Assembly (NCBI GenBank): GCA_024449915.1
Contig: JAMZAV010003183.1
Location: 1 to 64,000, forward strand
Direction: 5' to 3'
Source: Sweltsa coloradensis
Lineage: Eukaryota; Arthropoda; Insecta; Plecoptera; Chloroperlidae
Length of the DNA: 64,000 bases
In this document: piece after piece, positions 22,021-33,607 of the stretch
Position numbering within the stretch: the first letter of the stretch is position 1
How the letters are laid out: each line of letters begins with the position of its first letter
Program-made: the position numbers and the translations under genes
Notes under the pieces: generated by a model
Database searches by the model: none
What the model was told of the DNA's origin: nothing
What the model saw: only the letters and a program-made list of their open reading frames with translations

Positions 22021-24280
22021 AATATTTCGTAGGCCTAGCCTAGTGGATGTGCGTACGTGATTAGGTCGGTTTTCAATTACAATTTGTCGCTACCAGTCGC
22101 TAGGCCTAGCCTAGGCCCTACGATAGTCTAATCGAGGAAAATGTTGAACGAAATACGTAGCATGAAACAATTTTGTGTAGTAGGCTAGGCTAGGCTAGCT
22201 GACAGAAATAAACCATGCAAGTCCTGTTGATCATTACAAACTTTTATTTTAGGGTTTAAACGGTGGCCCTAGGTTACCAGAATTTATTGGGCCTAGGTTT
22301 ATCCAAAGGGGACAAGGTTGGCTGGGCAGGCCAAGGCCTGGGTTTATTATTTATTCCTCTGTGGGTCCATAGCCTGCCTAGGCCTACATTTTGGACTTAC
22401 TAAACGCAAGAAAGAATATTGGCCTAGCCCTAGGCCTATGCCCTAGGGCCTAGGCTAGGGCTAGGCCTAGAGGCTGTAAAGCTGTAAAGTCAAACTAACA
22501 AGTAGGCCTAGGGCCTAGCTAAGCCTAGGCCAGCTTAGGAAATTAAAACCCTTTTTCCTTTTTCCTCCATCTTTTTTTTCATTTTCATGCAACTCGCCCC
22601 TTATCCAATGGGAAAGTGGCTTTTTAACCCTACTGGGAAAAAATTACGATTCTCAATTCTCCGTAGCATGAAACGAAGATCGCCAAAAAATAAAAGGTAC
22701 CAAAATCGTCCGGGGGATACCACGTAACTGGGCAATAGCCCCAAATATCACGTGCTTTGTGGCAACGGGTAGCGGCCGAATTCTATCGAGGGTGGGCGGT
22801 TAAAATTTTCGTTTGGTCTTTTTTTTTTTTACCATTCTATTTGGGTCCATGTTTTTTCTGAAAATGTTTTCACTAATTCGGCCCCGTCGAAAACACAATT
22901 CTAGATGAAAAAAGCGTTTAAAAGTGCTGCGCCGCGTAGTTCTGGGTAAAATCTAAACGCACCCAAAATCCTTTCCTTTAAAAAACGAGTTTAGATTTAA
23001 AATACAAGTTAAGGTTTGGTAAGTAGAGTTTTTATTAAAAAACGATTTAAGTTTAAAGTAGCAACGTTAAAGGTTTGGTAATGGGTTGTTTTTAAAAAGG
23101 TTGGTAGGCCTACAAAGTAAATGTCAAAATAACAGGGCGCGCCGGCAACTGAAATGGTATGTTTGTGTTCAATCTTTTTAATTATAACTAATTCGTTTTT
23201 TTCAGAGGGGTTATTATTGAATTTACGTCATTTACTTCCCTCCACAGTTCGAGTCCTTTTGGATTTCCGCCGTTTTCTTCATCTAGGGACGAATTGAGAA
23301 AACGTTTTTTCCCGTAGCTACGGTCGAATAGCCTCAGCGTATCCAATATTGACCTAGGCATGCCACACAGACCTGCCTAACAAACAAGTCTTAAAAGGAT
23401 GCAACAACAGCCCGGGAACAAGGCCCTCCAACAGAAACGCGAATATTGACTGATTTAACATTGCTTGGTAGTTTGTAATGTAATGGGACGCTATTGCCAG
23501 GCTGTTGTAGAGCGTCCTTCCTTACCCTAAGCATGGATCCAGTTACTATTCTAATTTCTAAGTTCATGCCTTTAAAGGACCTGCACATGTCCGGGAACGG
23601 GGCCCGCGATGGCTACCTACCTAGTTATGTTTTAACATTGCCCTGTTCCGTGCAATAACGGAAAAGGGAAGCTTTGCCGGGGCTATTTTAAAACGTTCTA
23701 GATCTTTTAAATTGAACCAAATTTTGTGACGTAAAAAAGCATCAGTTTAAATGCCTAAGTCTAGGCTACGTCCCTAATTTACACAGGCGAGTGGGGAATT
23801 TAAAACCGGGCTGTAAAGGGCGGGAACTAAACCCAACACCAGTCAGTGTTGCCAGCCTAGGTATTAGGTGGGTACCGGTCCCCCCCGGGGTACCGTCGGC
23901 CTGACCTCACCAAAGAAATTGGTATAGGCCTAGGGGCGGTAAATGGGGGAACAAATTTTTTTGGAATTTTTTGACCCCCCTTGACTAGACTGTTTAATAG
24001 TGAAGTTTTTCCCTTTTTACGTATTGATTGAGTGACAGTGTCCTTTGTTCCGGGCTAAGGGAGCTGAGCGGAGCCCAAAGTCCTCGGCTGCGCTATCTTG
24101 AGAAGCATCCAAATACTTCGGAGGGGCAGGAGACAGTTTGGGGTTATGTGGAGGGCGGGACATACCTGTCCTTCCTCACCGCCTAAGGCTTTAGGATTTT
24201 CTTTTTACGCAAACCAGCTCTACCATATCAAGAAAGTGGGGCCAATAACCTTTTTTCAAATTTCTGCGCTCGCGCCCCTT
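22021..24280. other. Gene-free stretch, GGCCTA-rich
   Basis: Between 22030 and 22540 the word GGCCTA/TAGGCC and CCTAGG variants occur many times. The rest is decayed sequence with no clear gene. The reverse frame 23391-23588 has no recognisable domain. Near 23060 GCAACGTTAAAGGTTTGG is a variant of the motif described in the findings. Confidence 0.45.
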
Positions 24281-24282
24281 GA

Positions 24283-24427
24283 AAAGCATTATGGGAAAGG
24301 TGCATTTACTGCTTGCCATAGTTGGTTTGTGGCTGACTGCACTGCCTTTTTGGGGAAACGCAGTTCTCCCACACCCAGCATATGGCTTACTTTACAAATG
24401 CCCTTTCTCCCATAATGCTTTGCGCGC
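24283..24427. repeat. Imperfect inverted repeat, MITE-like
   Basis: GCATTATGGGAAAGG near 24288-24302 pairs with CCTTTCTCCCATAATGC near 24402-24418. G/C-rich tips (GCGCTCGCGCC and GCGCGCGCGA) lie outside. The spacer has no coding signal. Confidence 0.5.
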
Positions 24428-27350
24428 GCGATATAGAGGGCGCTGGTGATTTTGAAAATTGTCTATTAGGGTTTAGGTATTAGAGTAGAGTAGGCCTTGG
24501 CCTACCAACTCTATAGCTTTTTTTGGGTTTGGGTTTTGGGCCCCTTTTTTTACATTGTTTTTTTCCTTAAAACGACGGAAACCACTGTGGCCCAAGGCCT
24601 AAATGATTTTATTTTAAAATTGCGTTGTAAAAAAAAAATGCACTCGCAATTTTCCCTTTTATGTTTTTTTTAAAAACAAGTAGTACAATAGCGTGATGCG
24701 CCCTTTAGGCCGACCGGTATGCTGAAAACTGAGCCCGTCACCCGGGCCGGGGTTTTTAGGGCCCACTCACTGCAAGTAAAACCCTTTCAAAAAAAACAAA
24801 ACGGGGTGGTATTCCCTTACGGCAGCCGTAGAATTACTGACACTATTCTTACGGCATGGAGCGAACTTTTTCTTTGGTATGCCCAGTTTTTGGATCAGAG
24901 GGAGGCTAGGCCTACTTTAGTTAAATAGCGCGTTTTAAGGTTTTGTAGGTACTTAAAATTTTAAAATACGAGCGAGTTAAGGTTTTATAGGGAGGGGCCC
25001 ACTTTAATTTAAAATTGCGACTTAAAATTTGAAGGTTTTGTAGGGACTTTTTGATTTAAATAGCGACGTTGGCCTAGCCGGGCCTGGTTGCTGGTCATAC
25101 CATAGTAGGCATAGACCATAAATTACTATGCACTATTCTTACGGGGCGCCTGTTGATGGTCCCCGTGATGAGACACCAAAGAAAAACTAGGAACCCCGTA
25201 AGAAGAAATTATTCTTACGGTATGCCGTAAGAATATCCTCTGCCTAACAAAAAATCCTAAAAACAAAAACAAACTTTAAAGTCGCTATTTTAAACAAAAA
25301 AATCTTCAAAACCTTTAACGTCGCTATTTTGAACGAAAGTCCTTTTGTGCCAAAGGTTCTTTTCTATTTAAAATACAAACATTAGGGGAAGGGGGGAGGT
25401 TTTGGGCAGGAGGAGCATGGGGGCAAAGCTGTATCTTTGGAGGGAATTTCAAATTTTGGGGTTGAACCTGGGGCTTTTGCAACTCAGACAAATGAAGTTT
25501 CAAAAAAAACCCACCCCCCGTGAAAAAGTGTTTTCCAATATGGCTGAATTTTGGGATTCCAAGTAAAAGTCAATACCTATTTTGAAAAAGATATTTTATT
25601 TAAAAAAAGTTTAACATGGGAGAACTTAACTAAAAAGAAAACAAAGATGTTTTAATCTATCAGTAGAAAAAAAGACCTCTCCCTTGAACATAAAAAAATG
25701 GTTTTAAAACCCCTTATAATGAATGTGTTTTTGGGGCACACTGGGGCAGCATTAGCAGGGGAGACATGGGAAAAACTTTTTTTGGTTAGGCCTAGCCCCA
25801 CAATTGCTTGTTAAAAAATAAAAGAACTCAATAAACACTATATTTGGTGCTGCCCCTAAAATCCCTCATGGGCTTACCTACAGACAAGAGGGTTCTTTCA
25901 ACTATGAAAAGCCAAATTTGCTAAAAAACCCCCCATCATGGAAAAATAATAAACTGCTGGGGTTGATGGCTCAAATTCATGCATCGTTACCCAACTTTCT
26001 CTCAGAAAAACCCTTTCATTTCATTTGTATTTTTTACAATTTTTTACTATTTGACATGTCATTTCATAAAGTTCTAGATGATAATATTGTTTTAACCTAT
26101 TATTGTATCGTGTCCCAGCTCCTATACAGTTCCATCTCCCCACCTATGGGGACTTGGACAGTTTTTTTTAGACCTCTGGGGTTTTACTTCTGCCTTATCG
26201 TCAAACCCTATACACCTTGTATAATTTACCAAAGTGGTGAAAAATAAGGGAGATAAAGCAAAAAATTTTCTTCAATTGCTTAATTTTTATGTAGTTAAAA
26301 TTTTTTTTTCTGAAAATGTCCCCCCCTCCCCCTCTCCCCTACCAATTTTGCCGTTTGTAAACTTTACATTTTCAAAAGTTTGTAACTTGTGGCCTGGCCT
26401 AGAGTGAAGAGGGATGCCAAATTAAAATTTCCAATGGCCGTTCCCTTGCCTAAAGTGCATAGGGTATGACCGGGATAACCTGTGTAAATTACTAATTCGC
26501 TAACACACACACTACCTATATTGTCATTTTTTTTCAGATAATAAAGGTATCAATAAACGAGGCCCCCTTTTTTATTTTTTTCATGGCCCTATTTACAAGT
26601 TTTCGTATTTTTAATTGAAAAAAAAGTGTTAAAAAAATTGGGCCAAAACCAAACCAAAAAAATAGGGGGCCCACCCTTGAGCTGGACCCATGCAAGTTCC
26701 TTGGCCTTACCTTTACTATAAGGTAAAATGGATATCTCATATTGATGTTTTTGAAAAGTCTCATGCTCATGCTTTTGATGCGGGCCCTACTTTCCATGTG
26801 ACAATAAAACTACCAAAAAAGGTTTACTATCCACGTGCATCTCTATCTGTATGGAAAATTATTTTGGGGGGCACAAAACATATTACAAAAATATTTGTCT
26901 TACAAAAAAAGGGCCCTGAGGATTATTTTGCATCTGGGAAAAAGGGGCTCATGCCGCCATATTTTAAAGAATAAAAATCCTTACGGGGGCATGCCTGTAC
27001 TGAGGGGGTATAATGTTTGTACTGATTTCCCACATATTTTTTGCGAATGATAACTCAAGTAAAATCATTTTTTTTGGAAAAGGATTTTATACTGTCCCGA
27101 AAATTTTAAAACATGTATAAAAAAGGGTTTTAAAAACTATTCTTTATTTGATGGATTGCTTATCCCAAAATGGAACACTATAAGTTTGGTTTGGGAAACT
27201 GGTGTTCAGTTTTTTTGAATCTCTGATTATTACCTAATAATTTTGTCTACCAGCTATCGGCATACTGTATATTGTATACCTATATGTGGGCCCACCTAGT
27301 TATAATTGTTTTTAGTTTGTAGCCTATATGGGAAACTTTCAAAACTCTAA
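24428..27350. other. Decayed A+T-rich stretch without supported genes
   Basis: Open frames at 24719-24928, 25918-26247 and 26534-27050 have no recognisable domains and lie in homopolymer-rich DNA. The decamer ATTCTTACGG or its complement occurs near 24845, 25134, 25198, 25209 and 25222, two of them forming a 10-bp hairpin at 25209-25232. ACCTTTAACGTCGCTATTTT near 25312 is another copy of the recurrent motif. Confidence 0.45.
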
Positions 27351-27351
27351 A

Positions 27352-28002
27352 GTCCTTAAGGCTATTCCAGGCCTCTTACTGAGTTTTGAAAATCACGGAA
27401 ATGGCTAAAGTTGGTTGGATGAAAAAATGAACTTGAAAAAAAAAGAAAAAAAAAAAACTTTTTTTGGACGGGACAAACGCTCTATTTTGGCCATTATATG
27501 CAAATTTTGGGTCATTACGGAAATGAATGTTTTGGATGTAATATTTAGTTTTTAGCTATGATTTTTTTTTTTATTGCTTCAACACACCTTTGTCTCTGGA
27601 CTGAGTATAAGGGAAAAGAATTTTCTGAAATAATGTTCGATGCACGATTTTTATTGTCACATGGTACAAAAAAGAGTTTTGAACCGGAACACGAAAAAAA
27701 ATTTTCATCAAAAGTTATTTCATAAAATTAGTTTCCCTTGTATTCAGTCCAGAGACAAAGGTGTGTTGAAGCAATAAAAAAAAAATCATAGCTAAAAATT
27801 AAATATTGCATCTAAAACATTCATTTCCGTAATGACCCAAAATTTGCATATTTTGGCCAAAAAAGAGCTTTTGTTCCGTCCAATAAAAAGGTTATTTTTT
27901 CCCCTTTTTTATTCAAGTTCATCTTTCATCCAACCAACTTTTAGCCATTTTCCGTTGACTTTCAGAATATCGGTAAGAGTGCTCTGGAATAGCCTTAATG
28001 AC
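27352..28002. mobile_element. Foldback element with about 265-bp inverted arms
   Basis: The left arm (27352 to about 27612) and right arm (about 27735-28002) are reverse complements over most of their length. Landmarks: TTAAGGCTATTCCAG against CTGGAATAGCCTTAA at the tips, and GCTTCAACACACCTTTGTCT against its complement near 27753-27772. The roughly 120-bp spacer is not repeated. No coding capacity. Most likely a non-autonomous DNA transposon; target duplication is not clear. Confidence 0.75.
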
Positions 28003-29010
28003 ATTATTATAAGTGCAATAAGAAAGTCTTATAAATAATGTAACATGCTCAAATGTTAATATAAGAATGCAAATAAAAATTAAAAAAAAAACTTACCATG
28101 GGAAAAACTTGTAAAATATTAAACAGCTAGGGGCTAGGATGGTAGGACCTACGCCGAATAGTATTTTTACGAACCAGATAATCACTTAAGAAACCGGTTA
28201 AAAACCAATTTTTGCTCCACAAGATTGGTGGCAGGAGGCCCCAGCCCCAGAGCAAAGACGACTTTCACGAACGCCACTGGCTATCATTTTGGATAGCCAG
28301 GAATTCGGCATAGGAGGAAAAAAAAGATTTTGTGTGTATATTCCCCCCCCCCCCATCACTGTAGTAAACAGCTCTCAAGACAAGCGCTCATCAATTATCG
28401 TAATATCCCAGATGTAATGCTGTCCCATAAACAATCACGTGTTGATGAAGTAGTATTTCATAATCACAAAAGAAGAACAGCCGCAGGCCATTAAGAAGAT
28501 AACACTTACGATTCCTTGCATCTGCTTTATATCTTGTCCAGGGTTGTTAAAAAAGCCACTTTTTTTAATTTTGACCGGGACATTGGTCAAAATTGGTTTA
28601 AACCGGTCAAAAGTGGCTAAAATTAAGAATAAGTGTTTTATATCTAAAAAAAGACTGCAAATATATACAGGATTACAGGCTATTCATATTGCTTTCATTA
28701 CATTTATTAGGCATTATTAATCGAAGGTTGCCATCGAAAAGTAGGCATAAACGACAAAAAATATCATTGTTAGAGCCTATAGTTGTTAGGTTGGTAGAGC
28801 AACATTCCATTGAACAACATTTATTGAATTCCAAATTATAATATGGTTCCTATTTTAAACTGCCATTACATCTGAACAATGGTTGAATTGACCTGAATAT
28901 CTGGTCTTCTAGTTATAATTGGCATATTATGATGCCTAAGCCTAGCCTCTAAGCTAGCCTCTTGTGAGTGTGATTGAATTCCAAATTATAATATGGTTCC
29001 TATTCCTATT

Positions 29011-29734
29011 TAAGCGAGCGAAGCGAGCGTTTCCATTTGACTCTGCCGGAAAAATTAGTCACTGGTTTTGTTTTTTGTTTTTTTTTTTGTTTGTTTGTTT
29101 TTTTGTTTGTTTTTTTTTTTGTTTGTATGTCTCGCGATAACGTTCGAACGGAGGCTCGGATCGAGTTGAAATTTTCACCATCCGCAAGCTTTGTTCTCGA
29201 TTGAATGCCATTAGTTTTGTGGCAAAATCGTTCAAAAAATTAAAAAGTTACATTAAAGTTAATCGAAAGTTTTTTTTTCAAACTAACCGGCGACAAAATC
29301 TGAGATAGCCAAATCATTTAGAATGTCCGTCCGGTCACGAATATGTTAATTTTAGTTTGATCCGATAAGTAGTGTAGATGGAAATTACATTATAACAAAA
29401 GTAACGTTGCCATGGCAACGAAAAGACGCGCGAAGTTTCTAATGCACTGCCACCTAGAAGTAATCAAAATACTTTCGAGGAAGCAGTCTATTATTTGTCA
29501 CCAAAGAGTTTCAATATTTTTCCCAATGAGTCAAGGTCCTCTAGATGGCGGTGGATTTTAAAGTAAAGATTTAAACACGGTTATTTCTCTATGGGTTTAC
29601 CCAAATACCTTGGCAATAATAAATAATACTGGAAACGCGAACGTCGTAAATTTTTAAATTTAAAAAAATGTGCAATGTGGGTCTAGCTATAGCACGTGCT
29701 CGCTTATCAACGCGTCCAACTGAGCGTTTCCTAG
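29011..29734 (+). mobile_element. Helitron-like family F1, young copy A
   Basis: Starts TTAAGCGAGCGAAGCGAGCG and ends GAGCGTTTCCTAG. It is nearly identical to copies B and C apart from poly-T/GTTT length changes and a few indels. The left flank GGTTCCTATTCCTAT and right flank TTTAAACTACCATTACATC match the uninterrupted paralogous site at about 28851-28885 (GGTTCCTATTTTAAACTGCC), so the boundaries are known and no target duplication was made. It has no protein. Confidence 0.85.
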
Positions 29735-29804
29735 TTTAAACTACCATTACATCTGAACAATGGTTGAGTTGACCTGAATATCTGGCATCTGGTCTTCTAG
29801 TTAT

Positions 29805-30516
29805 TAAGCGAGCGAAGCGAGCGTTTCCATTTGACTCTGCCGGAAAAATTTGTCACTCGTTTTGTTTGTTTGTTTGTTTGTTTTTTTTGTTTTTTGTTTG
29901 TATGTCTCGCCATAACGTTCGAACGGAGGCTCGGATCGAGTTGAAATTTTGACCATCCGCAAGCTTTGTTCTCGATTGAATGCCATTAGTTTTGTGGCAA
30001 AATCGTTCAAAAAGTTAAAAAGTTACATTAAAGTTAATCGAAAGTTTTTTTTTCAAACTAACCGGCGACAAAATCTGAGATAGCCAAATCATTTAGAATG
30101 TCCGTCCGGTCACGAATATGTTAATTTTAGTTTGATCCGATAAGTAGTGTAGATGGAAATTACATTATAACAAAAGTAACGTTGCCATGGCAACGAAAAG
30201 ACGCGCGAAGTTTCTAATGCACTGCCACCTAGAAGTAATCAAAATACTTTTGAGGAAGCAGTCTATTATTTGTCACCAAAGAGTTTAAATATTTTTCCCA
30301 ATGAGTCAAGGTCCTCTAGATGGCGGTGGATTTTATCCACAAAGTAAAGATTTACATACGGGTTTACCTAAATACCTTGGCAATAATAAATAATATCGGA
30401 AACATGGCCCTGTGGACAGCGAACGTCGCAAATTTTAAAATTTAAAAAAATGTGCATTGTGGGTCTAGCTATAGCACGTGCTCGCTTATCAACGCGTCCA
30501 ACTGAGCGTTTCCTAG
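29805..30516 (+). mobile_element. Helitron-like family F1, young copy B
   Basis: Same ends as copy A. The left flank GGTCTTCTAGTTA and right flank TAATAC match the uninterrupted GGTCTTCTAGTTATAATTGG near 28906, consistent with insertion between A and T. A TTTG-rich tract near 29866-29900 varies in length between copies. It encodes no protein. Confidence 0.85.
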
Positions 30517-31488
30517 TAATACAGTAAGTCTATTTTGTGTTTGACTTTGATAGTTATGTCAAATGATCATCAAACCCTTATAAATTGCAATGAGGTATGT
30601 ATCCATCCATCCATGTATTAAATAATATAATAAAAATTTTAAAATCTGTATTTTTTCCTACTCCTATTTTCAATACAACCTAACCACCTAGTCCTTCAAT
30701 AATCAATATATTTACTATTTTGCTAGTGCACTTTACATGTCTTTACATTTTGTTATATGAAACTACCAGTACAAAAGTTTCAACATTAACTTGGCTTGGG
30801 CTTTCTAGTTTTTATTAGCCAAGAAATATTTTAATTGAAATGCAATTGATTGTAAAATATTGATGAACAACCTACAAAAACTTTTTCTTAAAACTTTTAC
30901 CATTTTCTGTTTCCTTTATATTTAATTTTTAATTTTTAATTTATTTATTTATTTAACGTCTATCCTATTCAGTTATAAAAACTGATTTACAAAGGAGGAC
31001 AACTAAATAAATCTAATTACATAGATGCAGAAACAACAATAAATTACATTTTCGTAAATATTTGAAATAGTAGCATTACAACAACAATGCATTTAACACA
31101 AGAATTTTGGTAACAAATTGAATGATATTATATGCATTTAATGAATGAATCAAATATAAAAAAGGGTGGAGAATGAAAAGAAAAGAAAAGAAAACGGTAA
31201 GTTGTTGTACTCTCTGCCACTCTTATAGAATAAGACACTAGACTAGTGTTACAGTGCTCTAGATATATTGTTTTCTGCACAATCTCTCGTACCATACTTG
31301 TGATTTCAATTCTGTTTAATATTCAACTATGAAGTTATATTTGAGTTGAAGCGAAAAAGACCTTTCATCTGAGTATGCACTTAAAAAAAACCACTGGTCA
31401 AAATTGTATTTTGACCAGGACGGTTTAAACCAGGTTTAAACCGGTTTAAACCAGGGGGTGGTCAAAACTCTACAACCCTGATCTTGTC

Positions 31489-32150
31489 ATTTGTCACAGT
31501 CTAGTCAAGGTCACGATGCGTTGACGCGGGGCGGGGGAGGGGGGCTGGAGCCCGAATGCTGGCGGGTAAACAAGAAGGAAAGGCCAGCCTCTGCAGTATT
31601 TCTATTCCCATGTGATTAATTTCAGTTATTACCACTGGTGATAGCTTTGACTTCTAGCAGATTGAAAACATTAGGATTGTTATGGTAATTATTTACGCAG
31701 TATAATCTCTAGAAGATCGCGAGTGGTTAGACAGAAGGGTTGGGGGGGGGGGGGAGGCATACTCAACGCACTGCCACAAGTCGGCGGCATGAACAAAACA
31801 CATTGTATTCCGAAAGAAAATCGCCGCCAAGCACAAAAGATATGAGAAAGAGCATGTTTACATTAACCTTCAGCCTGCAATGTGACACCTATCCTATGTT
31901 GCACGGAAAAGCGCGGTAAATTGAAAAAACGTGAATTTTAAATTTTCAAAAAAACAGTTTATGAAATGAAAACCGGTTTCTTACATAACCGGTTTCAAAC
32001 CGGTTTCTGATTATTTGATGTAGGCCCTACTAGGGGCTAGTGCATTCCTAATGTTACATTGGGCCCAGGTAACTTATGATGCTAGGGGATAGTTTTCCTA
32101 TGCCTGATCAGTTCAAGGAAGGCCTATTGTTTTTTTCCGTGGACCTCTAA
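31489..32150. other. Gene-free stretch
   Basis: Nothing coding seen. A G run near 31741 and several AAACCGGTTT words near 31968-32000 are present. The AAACCGG words resemble those inside the hAT-like element's ends. Confidence 0.4.
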
Positions 32151-32887
32151 CTAGGAAACGCTCAGTTGGACGCGTTGATAAGCGAGCACGTGCTATAGCT
32201 AGACCCAACTTGCACATTTTTTTAAATTTTAAAATTTGCGACGTTCGCTGTCCACAGGGCCATGTTTCCAATATTATTTATTATTGCCAAGGTATTTGGG
32301 TAAACCCGTGTGTAAACCTTTACTTTGTGAATAAAAATCCACCGCCATCTAGAGGACCTTGACTCCTTGGGAAAACTATTTAAACTCTTTGTTGACAAAT
32401 AATAGACTGCTTCCTCGAGAGTATTTTGATTACTTCTAGGTGGCAGTGCATTAGAAACTTCGCGCGTCTTTTCGTTGCCATGGCAACGTTACTTTTGTTA
32501 TAATGTAATTTCCATCTACACTACTTATCGGATCAAAATAAAATTAACATATTCGTGACCGGACGGACATTCTAAATGATTTGGCTATCTCAGATTTTGT
32601 CCCCGTTAAGTTTTAGAAAAAAACTTTCGATTAACTTTAATGTAACTTTTTAACTTTTTGAACGATTTTGCCACAAAACTAATGGCATTCAATCGAGAAC
32701 GAAGCTTGCGGATGGTCAAAATTTCAACTCGATCCGAGCCTCCGTTCGAACGTTATGGCGAGACATACAAAAAAAAAAAAAAAAACAAACAAACAAACAA
32801 ACAAACAAACAAACAAACAAACAAACAAAAAAAAACAAAACCAGTGACTAATTTTTCCGGCAGAGTCAAATGGAAACGCTTGCTTAA
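32151..32887 (-). mobile_element. Helitron-like family F1, young copy C (inverted)
   Basis: Full-length inverted copy: CTAGGAAACGCTCAGTTGG at the left and GGAAACGCTTGCTTAA at the right. An (AAAC)n microsatellite at about 32768-32835 corresponds to the GTTT tract of copies A and B. The open frames here and in copy B (29804-30010) are the same non-coding repeat read through that tract. Confidence 0.85.
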
Positions 32888-33341
32888 AAATGTTAAAAAA
32901 GTAGATTTGGATCTGAAAACTTACAGTGGTATTTATTAGGGATGACATCGGGTAGGCCTACCCGGTTACCCGGAGCCAATTTTAAGATCTGGGTATTTTT
33001 CGTGACCATTTTTAGGCTAATTCACTGGTTTATTTTACCCGCTACGTCGATGCAGTCTACACACATAGGCCTATACCGCTAGTTAGAGCAGATGGAGGGT
33101 TTGAGAGCTAGTGGAGTAAGAAGTAGGGAGAGTGGTGTAGGCCTACCTTGGAACAGTTTTTAGTGTTTGTTTTTTTGCGACTGCAGTTTACCAAATAATT
33201 GCAAATGTATTTTTTGTTTGAATAATTATGGTTGTACTACACCTACAAAACCTTTTAACGTCGCTATTCAGTTCAGTTCAGTTCAGTTTTATTAGCATCC
33301 ATGTAGGTTACGTACATTGTAACATTGGGTTTGTCAATATA

Positions 33342-33388
<47 letters not shown>

Positions 33389-33607
33389 CGTATATAGCAA
33401 AATAAAACAACAATACAATACAATTTGGTTTACTATAAACTAACTAAAAATAGCCTGTTACATAAATGAGCATTTACTACTCCGGACTAAGTACCATAAT
33501 TATATAAACATACATTATAAAATGCTTTTCCACAACAAGGATGTTTGATTAATAAAACAATGATAAAACAGTGATAAAACAATGATAAAAAGTGATATAT
33601 TTGGTAT
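32888..33607. other. LINE-B 3' flank, (TTCAG)n tail and TA microsatellite
   Basis: A (TA)n run lies at about 33343-33381. Four TTCAG units at about 33268-33287 read on the reverse strand as AATAAAACTGAACTGAACTG, a pentamer array of the kind that ends many LINEs. It probably marks the 3' end of the family-B LINE upstream. Just outside it, AACCTTTTAACGTCGCTATT (33251-33270) is a copy of the recurrent motif. Confidence 0.55.

Larger units (their letters stand above)
28539..31480. mobile_element. hAT-like non-autonomous transposon, 2.94 kb
   Basis: The ends read CAGGGTTGT at the left and ACAACCCTG at the right. They are flanked by a perfect 8-bp direct repeat, ATCTTGTC, at 28531-28538 and 31481-31488. 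Terminal CAGGG with an 8-bp duplication is the mark of hAT transposons. Inside both ends lie TTGACC/GGTCAA and GGTTTAAACC palindromes. No transposase frame is visible. Two F1 Helitron-like copies (29011-29734 and 29805-30516) sit inside it, together with an internal duplication around GAATTCCAAATTATAATATG (near 28826 and 28976) and a degraded SINE tail near 30946. Confidence 0.85.

Noticed and set aside
23391..23588. LINE-like fragment on reverse strand
   Set aside because: Only weak resemblance; no motif of an RT or endonuclease could be placed.
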